Of a stretch of DNA of 64,000 bases, positions 59,050 through 64,000 are shown in pieces. A program made the translations under genes and the position numbers. The DNA is taken from positions 124,001-188,000 of the forward strand of contig JAFYMC010000035.1 of the NCBI GenBank assembly GCA_017556805.1. Reading direction: 5' to 3'. The stretch comes from Lachnospiraceae bacterium (lineage in GTDB: Bacteria; Bacillota; Clostridia; Lachnospirales; Lachnospiraceae). The notes under the pieces are model-generated. The model had not been told where the DNA came from. It saw only the letters and a list, made by a program, of their open reading frames with translations, and did not search any database. Each line of letters opens with the position of its first letter. The stretch's first letter is position 1.

Positions 59050-60483
59050 CTACACAGTTCCGTGCTTTTTGGACGGACGTGCTTCTCTCTTCGTGTACAG
59101 CATTTCATATGCATAAACCAAATGCTGTCTGACTGCATCCGCTTCAATGATGCTGTCTACATAACCACGCTTTGCTGCCGCCACCGCACTGCACTGTAAC
59201 TCATCATACTCTGCTGCCTTCTCGCTGCGAACCGCTTCGGTCTCACCCGCATACATAATCTGAGCCGCAAGCTTTGCATCCATCATGCCAATCTTTGCAG
59301 TATCGAGTGCAAACACTAAATCTGCGCCGATATGCTTGGAATTCATGGTGATATATGCACTGCCCATTGCATTATTGCAAATCAGATTCACCTTCGGAAC
59401 CGTAGCAGACGCAAATGCATTGGTTAACTTTGCTGCCGCAAGAGCCACCGACTTTTCCTCACACATGGAAGAAGCATAGCCGGTTACGTTGGTAAGGGTC
59501 AAAACCGGAATATTGAATGCATCACAGAACTTTACAAAACGCTCTGCCTTTGCACAACCGTTAGCAGTAAGTAAGGTATCAAACTTCTCGGTTGCTTTTC
59601 CGTTTTCATCAAGCACCGCACTGCGGTTTGCAACAGCACCTACCGTTGCACCGTTCAAACGGATAAAACCGGTTACCATTTCCTTTGCATAATCAGCCTT
59701 TACTTCAAAGAACTCACGGTCGTCTGCAATTTCTGCAAGAGCGACTGCCGGATCACAGGAAAGTTCACCGAAAGCTTCCGTAGCTCTATTTAAATCATCC
59801 GCACACTCGAATGCGTAATCAGCCTCATTATTGCACGGCAGGAAAGAGATCAAGTTACGAATGGAAGCAAGAACCTCTGCCTCATTCTCCTTCACAACAT
59901 CCACCATACCTGCTTCTGCCTGGAACTTTGCTGTGGAAGTATCGCACTTTCCTACGAAGTTACCCTCGACTGCATTCGGAGAGTTAACGAATAACTTCGC
60001 ACCCTCTGCCGCCATAAAGGTAAAATCACTTAATGCTGCGGAAACCGCACATCCACCGCCACAGGTACCGAACACTGCGGTAATCTGCGGAATCACACCG
60101 GATGCCATGCTCTGCTTCAGATATACATTACCGAAAGCTGCCAATGCATCGGTAGCTTCCTGTAAGCGCATGCCGGCACAGTCAATAAGACCGATGACCG
60201 GAGCTCCGACCTTCAAAGCAAAGTCGTACATGGCTGTAATCTTTTTCGCATGCATTTCACCCATGGTGCCGTTTAACACCGCTGCGTCCTGGCTGTAAAC
60301 ATAAACGAGATCGCCGTCGATTAAGCCGTAACCGGTGATTACACCATCAGACGGAGCATCTGTCTGCGCCAGATTGAAATCAGTATTTCTTTTTGTGACA
60401 AGAGCACCGATTTCAACAAAGCTGCTGTCGTCAAGCAATGAAACAATTCGTTCTCTTGCCGACAATTTTGTTGTACTACTCAT
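59050..60483 (-). CDS. Acyl-CoA carboxyltransferase (methylmalonyl-CoA type, MmdA/12S-like)
   Basis: Carboxyltransferase of 477 residues with the two crotonase-like halves of the MmdA/PccB family: RERIVSLLDDSSFVEIGALV, the first oxyanion loop FGTCGGGCAVSAAL, and the second near NNAMGSAYITMNSKHIGAD. The acyl-CoA site (DDREFFEVKADYAKEMVTGF) is present. Family members use methylmalonyl-CoA, malonyl-CoA or glutaconyl-CoA. Slightly shorter than MmdA (about 510). It is the first gene of the operon, with a promoter 90-120 bases upstream and GGAGG at the ATG. Confidence 0.88.
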   Translation of the reverse strand: MSSTTKLSARERIVSLLDDSSFVEIGALVTKRNTDFNLAQTDAPSDGVITGYGLIDGDLVYVYSQDAAVLNGTMGEMHAKKITAMYDFALKVGAPVIGLIDCAGMRLQEATDALAAFGNVYLKQSMASGVIPQITAVFGTCGGGCAVSAALSDFTFMAAEGAKLFVNSPNAVEGNFVGKCDTSTAKFQAEAGMVDVVKENEAEVLASIRNLISFLPCNNEADYAFECADDLNRATEAFGELSCDPAVALAEIADDREFFEVKADYAKEMVTGFIRLNGATVGAVANRSAVLDENGKATEKFDTLLTANGCAKAERFVKFCDAFNIPVLTLTNVTGYASSMCEEKSVALAAAKLTNAFASATVPKVNLICNNAMGSAYITMNSKHIGADLVFALDTAKIGMMDAKLAAQIMYAGETEAVRSEKAAEYDELQCSAVAAAKRGYVDSIIEADAVRQHLVYAYEMLYTKREARPSKKHGTV

Positions 60484-60573
60484 CTTACTGCCTCCATTTT
60501 TCTATAATATTACTTTCGTAGAACCGAAAAAATTTTGACAGCGTAAAAAGAACCTCCAAATTACGCCGATTAT

Positions 60574-60602
60574 ATTATATCCTTAATCATTTCAAAAAGC
60601 AA
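60574..60602 (-). promoter_or_regulatory. Promoter of the decarboxylase/transcarboxylase operon
   Basis: TTGCTT (60597-60602) and TATAAT (60574-60579) on the minus strand with a 17-base spacer. The leader is about 85 bases. Confidence 0.75.
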
Positions 60603-60712
60603 GAGAATCTTGACAAATTTTTACCAATTTTTCACACAATCTTAATACACTGAACATATTGTAATTATTTGAACACTTCATTCATTTCTTTCCCCGCATA
60701 ACATGCTTTTCT

Positions 60713-60741
60713 TTGACATAACCGGTCTTTTTTGTTATAAT
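60713..60741 (+). promoter_or_regulatory. Consensus promoter of the cyclophilin gene
   Basis: TTGACA (60713-60718) and TATAAT (60736-60741), both exact consensus, 17-base spacer. The gene starts 79 bases downstream. Confidence 0.88.
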
Positions 60742-60819
60742 AAATGAGCTTATAGATACGGACGTATTTCGTCTGCCTATGAAAGCAACTATATTATAAT
60801 GAAACATCAGGAGGTCATT

Positions 60820-61347
60820 ATGGCTCAAAATCCGGTAATCACAATTACTATGGAAAACGGCGAGCAAATCCGTGCGGAACTTTATCCGGAAATTGCTCCG
60901 AACACTGTTAAAAATTTTCTTTCTCTTATTAACAAGGGATATTACGATGGATTAATCTTCCACCGTGTCATCAACGGTTTTATGATTCAGGGCGGCTGTC
61001 CGGACGGTACCGGCATGGGTGGTCCGGGCTACTCCATTCCGGGCGAATTTGCCATGAACGGTTTTAAGAACGATTTACGTCATACGGAAGGTGTGCTTTC
61101 CATGGCTCGTGCCCAGCATCCGGATTCCGCAGGTTCCCAGTTCTTTATTATGCACAAAACTTCTCCGCATCTTGACGGTTCCTATGCAGCTTTCGGTAAA
61201 GTAACCGAAGGCCTGGACGTGGTAAATCGCATTGCCACCGTTCCGACCGACTGGTCCGACCGTCCGGCACATCCGCAGGTAATGAAGTCTGTAACCGCAG
61301 AGACCTTCGGTGTTACTTACGACGAGCCGGAAAAGCTGAATCGTTAA
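60820..61347 (+). CDS. Cyclophilin-type peptidyl-prolyl cis-trans isomerase
   Basis: Cytoplasmic foldase of 175 residues with the cyclophilin core: FHRVINGFMIQGG (catalytic Arg), PGEFAMNGF, LSMARAQHPDSAGSQFFIM and YAAFGKVTEG. No signal peptide. The start is at 60820, because AGGAGGT lies 4-5 nt upstream; an in-frame ATG at 60799 lacks a site. It has a consensus promoter, and the following deacetylase gene begins 72 bases later. Confidence 0.95.
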   Translation: MAQNPVITITMENGEQIRAELYPEIAPNTVKNFLSLINKGYYDGLIFHRVINGFMIQGGCPDGTGMGGPGYSIPGEFAMNGFKNDLRHTEGVLSMARAQHPDSAGSQFFIMHKTSPHLDGSYAAFGKVTEGLDVVNRIATVPTDWSDRPAHPQVMKSVTAETFGVTYDEPEKLNR

Positions 61348-61419
61348 TTCGCTTGTTCCACCTCTCCGGAATTTTTTCGGAGAATTATATACATAACTTT
61401 ACTATTTTGGAGGTACACA

Positions 61420-62808
61420 ATGAAAAAAAGAATCTTTGCACTTCTTTCCGTGCTCTGCCTGACAGTGGGTATGTTCGGCGCATGCGGAAAGACCAATGAC
61501 ACAAATGTTACACCGGGTGAAACCACCGCTACGGTAGCACCGTCTTCCGAAGAACGCGGCGACGGTCCTGCTACCACCACTCCGGAACCGACTGCTACAA
61601 CCGCTCCGACAGCCACCCCGGAACCGACTGCTACTCCTGTTCCGACGGCTACACCGGAACCGACCAAGGCACCTGCTGCCGCTCCGGGCGAGTTGACCTA
61701 CGATTTTAACGATTTAACCTACAATACCTCTTACGGTACTACTTATACGGTATTGGATGACGGTTCTATTTCTCTTCAGTACGACGGATTATATCAGGAA
61801 ATCAAGCTGGCGCTTCCGCAGACCTTAGACATGAGCTACTGCACCGGCGTTTCCGTAAAGATGAAGAGTGAAATCGGTAACCTTGCGGTTAAGCTTTACG
61901 ATGAGAGTTTTGCCGAGGTTGCGGTTACCTATGACGGTAAGACAAACGGCATCGCAGATAAGTACATTACTCCGGATCCGGCTTCCAAGGTTGCCGGCAT
62001 CGGTCTTATGGCTTGTGATAATGACATGACCGATTATTCTTTATTTGACGCAACCGTATATTCCGTGACCTTTACCATGAAGGAAGGTTGGGATTCCGGT
62101 ACTCCGGCACCGACCGCGACGCCGATTCCGGTTGACCCGGATGACACCGGCATTTGGGAAAACAATGCAGATATTTCCTGGATTGACCCGTCTAAGCCGA
62201 TGATTGCATTTACCTTTGATGACGGTCCGGTCGGCACAGCAGACACTGCTACTTCCATTCGTATCCACAATGCACTTGCCGCATCCGGTCAGCATGCTAC
62301 CTTCTTCTACTGGGGCAATTCCTTAAACAAGGCAACCGAAGCCGAAGTAAAGCGTGCTTATGACATGGGCTTTGAAATCGGTAACCACACTCATTCTCAC
62401 CAGGATCTCAGTAAGCTGACCGCAGATAAGATTACCGATGAAATTATGAAGCAGGCAGATAAATTAACCGCAATAACCGGTTTGGAGCACTTCCTTGTAC
62501 GTCCGCCGTACCTTTCCACCAACACCACGGTAAAGAACACGGTACGGGAACCGATGATTAACTGCAGCATCGACAGTAAAGACTGGGCAGGTGCTACCGC
62601 AGAGCAAATTATGGACACCATTAACTCCCAGAAAAAGGACGGTGCCATTGTACTGATGCATGAAACCTACACTTCTACCGCAACCGCTATGGAAACGCTG
62701 ATTCCGCAGCTTGTTGCCGAGGGTTGGCAGATTGTATCCGTATCCGAACTCTTTAAGGCAAAGGGTCTGGAGCTCAAGGACGGCCAGGTTTATTCAAACG
62801 CAAGATAA
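61420..62808 (+). CDS. Polysaccharide deacetylase lipoprotein with N-terminal carbohydrate-binding-like domain
   Basis: Protein of 462 residues. A lipoprotein signal (MKKRIFALLSVLCLTVG, Cys22) is followed by a Thr/Pro/Ala linker of PEPTATPxPTATP-type repeats (about 45-90), a beta-sandwich-like domain (about 92-230, LTYDFNDLTYNTSYGTTY) and a second short TP linker, then a NodB deacetylase domain with TFDDGP (about 265-270), HTHSH (about 324-328), RPPY and a C-terminal LMHETY histidine. All catalytic residues of carbohydrate esterase family 4 are visible. Likely substrates are peptidoglycan or acetylated xylan. GGAGG precedes the ATG. Confidence 0.9.
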   Translation: MKKRIFALLSVLCLTVGMFGACGKTNDTNVTPGETTATVAPSSEERGDGPATTTPEPTATTAPTATPEPTATPVPTATPEPTKAPAAAPGELTYDFNDLTYNTSYGTTYTVLDDGSISLQYDGLYQEIKLALPQTLDMSYCTGVSVKMKSEIGNLAVKLYDESFAEVAVTYDGKTNGIADKYITPDPASKVAGIGLMACDNDMTDYSLFDATVYSVTFTMKEGWDSGTPAPTATPIPVDPDDTGIWENNADISWIDPSKPMIAFTFDDGPVGTADTATSIRIHNALAASGQHATFFYWGNSLNKATEAEVKRAYDMGFEIGNHTHSHQDLSKLTADKITDEIMKQADKLTAITGLEHFLVRPPYLSTNTTVKNTVREPMINCSIDSKDWAGATAEQIMDTINSQKKDGAIVLMHETYTSTATAMETLIPQLVAEGWQIVSVSELFKAKGLELKDGQVYSNAR

Positions 62809-62846
62809 CGCAGAATGAAACTTTCACTGCAATCGCAATAAGCAAA

Positions 62847-62880
62847 AGAGGCATTCCCCGGATTTTCCGTGAATGCCTCT
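62847..62880 (+). terminator. Rho-independent terminator after the deacetylase
   Basis: Perfect 10-bp stem AGAGGCATTC / GAATGCCTCT with a 14-base loop, followed by CTTTTTATT. Confidence 0.9.
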
Positions 62881-62929
62881 CTTTTTATTCCTAAATTTTG
62901 TTTTATTTCTTTACTTACCGGGTAAAAAA

Positions 62930-62964
62930 ATACCGGAGTGCGTCTGAATGACACTCTCCGGTAT
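62930..62964 (-). terminator. Rho-independent terminator after the DUF1508 gene
   Basis: On the minus strand ATACCGGAGAGTG pairs with CACTCCGGTAT (two-base bulge) and is followed by TTTTTT. It lies 24 bases past the DUF1508 stop and faces the terminator of the convergent gene. Confidence 0.87.
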
Positions 62965-62987
62965 AATACACTTCTTAACGATCGCTC

Positions 62988-63353
62988 TTACTTCTCGATC
63001 TTAGCATCTACAACGTTCTTCTTTACACTCTCAACGCCGTTTAAACAAGAAGCCTTTGCCTTGTAGCCTTCGCCGGTAGCAATCACCTGACCGTTGGTTG
63101 CCTTTAAGCGGAAACGGAACTCGCCGGCCTTGTCCTGATATACTTCGAACTTCGGATTCTTAACTGCTACTACTTCGTCAGCGGTCTGATCCTCAACGCC
63201 TGCAACCGGAGCATTCTTCATAACACTTGCAATACCCTTCTTACAAGCAGCTTCGGTGGTATACACTTCGCTGGTAGCAATCACTTCGCCGTTGCCTGCC
63301 TTTAAATCAAACTTAACACCGCTTGCAACTTCCTTGATAAAAAACTTACCCAT
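62988..63353 (-). CDS. DUF1508 (YegP-like) protein, two tandem repeats
   Basis: Protein of 121 residues made of two copies of the YegP-like domain (about 1-50 and 62-112). The shared core is GKFFIKEV...KFDLKAGNGEVIATSEVY in the first and FEVYQDKAGEFRFRLKATNGQVIATGEGY in the second, each followed by a helix with KASCLNGVESVKK-like sequence. Function of the family is not known; a stress role was proposed in other bacteria. The start is at 63353, because AAGGAGG lies 8-9 nt upstream. Transcribed alone. Confidence 0.88.
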   Translation of the reverse strand: MGKFFIKEVASGVKFDLKAGNGEVIATSEVYTTEAACKKGIASVMKNAPVAGVEDQTADEVVAVKNPKFEVYQDKAGEFRFRLKATNGQVIATGEGYKAKASCLNGVESVKKNVVDAKIEK

Positions 63354-63485
63354 AAATCTAATCCTCCTTAGCATAATATCACATAGAAATCTGATATATT
63401 TATCTTATCACATTGCGGAAATACCGTCAAGTAATAGTTCGAGTTTCTTCCAAGTTCTATTGTTGTATCTACAGTCCCCGACACT

Positions 63486-64000
63486 CTACATATCAAACTC
63501 CGTATCCCCTTCAAATTCTCCGATAACCGTCCGTATATCCGACAACAAAAAGCCCTTTCTGTACAGGGACATAACAAGCTTTCTTTTCTTCTCATCGTCC
63601 GTAGTCTCCGGCCGATATCCCTTCTTCCGGAGGAAAGTACGGATTGCCTCCTGCTCGGGAGAAAACGCCGGTCCTCCGTCGACGCCGTCTCTATCCGTCC
63701 CGATACCGGAATGCTCCTCACGATACCGCTCCTTTGCTGCCACCAAAGCCTCTTTCGCAAGGTCTTTTTCAAATCCCTTTAACTGCATCTTCTGCAGTAT
63801 CTCCCTCTCACTGTGACAGGAAAGCAAGGAAAAGGCATACCGTTCCGCAAAAGACATGTCATCCACATAATGAAGCTCCGACAGCCAGGAAAGCACCGCC
63901 GCCGTCACAGAATCCGGATACCCATCGGTGGTAAGCTTCTTTGTCATTTCACGGCTCGTATATTCCTTTTTACCGAGAAGCATCAACGCCCGGCGTTTTG
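63486..64000 (-). CDS. recX: RecX family regulatory protein, 5' end outside the window
   Basis: Regulator that modulates RecA filaments. About 171 codons are visible; the frame is open to the right edge, starting KRRALMLLGKKEYTSREMTKKL, which is an internal RecX repeat and not an N-terminus. Further three-helix repeats follow: YPDSVTAAVLSWLSELHYVDDMSFAERYAFS split by the usual turn, then REILQKMQLKGFEKDLAKEAL, and the last repeat with EAIRTFLRKKGY and VMSLYRKGFLLSDIRTVI. Part of the protein between the second and third repeats (SGIGTDRDGVDGG) is a Gly-rich insert. The N-terminal region lies beyond base 64000. Confidence 0.87.
   Translation of the reverse strand, partial: KRRALMLLGKKEYTSREMTKKLTTDGYPDSVTAAVLSWLSELHYVDDMSFAERYAFSLLSCHSEREILQKMQLKGFEKDLAKEALVAAKERYREEHSGIGTDRDGVDGGPAFSPEQEAIRTFLRKKGYRPETTDDEKKRKLVMSLYRKGFLLSDIRTVIGEFEGDTEFDM

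Larger units (their letters stand above)
60484..60819. other. Divergent promoter region
   Basis: 336 bases without a gene between the decarboxylase operon and the cyclophilin gene. It contains one strong promoter on each strand (60574-60602 minus and 60713-60741 plus) and an AT-rich stretch between them. No riboswitch or repeat was recognised. Confidence 0.75.

Noticed and set aside
61344-61667. Minus-strand frame of 107 codons rich in Val/Gly/Ala-type repeats opposite the deacetylase linker
   Set aside because: It is the antisense of the Pro/Thr repeat linker; the repeat of VGSGVAVG simply mirrors the TPTATPE codons, and there is no ribosome binding site.

Overview
The window looks like chromosome of a spore-forming anaerobic Firmicute, most likely a Lachnospiraceae-type Clostridia. 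The evidence is a set of sporulation genes (yqfC, yqfD, a SpoVB-type flippase, a BofC-like protein), PolC replicase, RNase Y, Gram-positive style TTGACA/TATAAT promoters with strong AGGAGG ribosome binding sites, a rubredoxin fusion, and a sodium-pumping decarboxylase cluster. Genus-level placement is inference; no rRNA gene is present. Nearly all genes lie on the minus strand, so functional order runs from high to low coordinates. The plus-strand genes are ywlG, a broken XRE regulator, a cyclophilin and a polysaccharide deacetylase.

Layout. 1-15.6 kb is mostly housekeeping: partial rny, miaB, the proline genes proB and proA with a DUF896 gene between them, two flavoproteins, a BofC-like protein, a SpoVB flippase, and a block yqfC-yqfD-phoH-HD membrane protein-ybeY that matches the Bacillus order, then rpsU. 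15.7-20.3 kb is a three-gene regulatory operon (BlaI/MecI repressor, M56 peptidase, large EF-hand protein) with its own promoter and an operator-like box. 20.3-24.6 kb carries alaS, a flavin reductase-rubredoxin fusion and ywlG. 24.6-29.3 kb is an accessory stretch: PHP phosphatase, NlpC/P60-like protein, NUDIX remnant, ComB, alpha/beta hydrolase, TIGR04076 protein, a compact type I toxin-antitoxin locus and two identical tRNA-Glu(CUC) genes.

29.4-44.5 kb holds an FG-GAP-like lipoprotein and then the conserved block pyrH-frr-uppS-cdsA-dxr-rseP-ispG-polC (nucleotide, translation, isoprenoid, phospholipid and replication functions), with a bactofilin and a fructuronate reductase-like gene upstream. 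44.6-49.7 kb has a small LRR lipoprotein, an RNA methyltransferase, an unknown protein, an MBL hydrolase and the KtrA/KtrB potassium uptake pair. 49.7-54.3 kb is the least understood part: a DUF697-type GTPase with three proteins of unknown function. It is followed by a plus-strand XRE regulator interrupted by an amber codon and a 375-bp imperfect palindrome that folds into a branched structure.

55.5-60.5 kb is a five-gene operon with both an oxaloacetate-type and an acyl-CoA-type carboxyltransferase, one biotin carrier and the sodium-pump beta and gamma-like subunits. The end of the window has a divergently transcribed cyclophilin and deacetylase, a two-repeat DUF1508 protein and a recX gene that runs off the right edge.

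Strongest candidates for something undescribed: the 375-bp three-way-junction palindrome, the GTPase/unknown-protein cluster, the Hol-Tox type I toxin-antitoxin locus with inverted-repeat transcript starts, the BlaI/BlaR1/EF-hand operon, and a reduced PgpH-position HD protein whose HD dyad reads HE.
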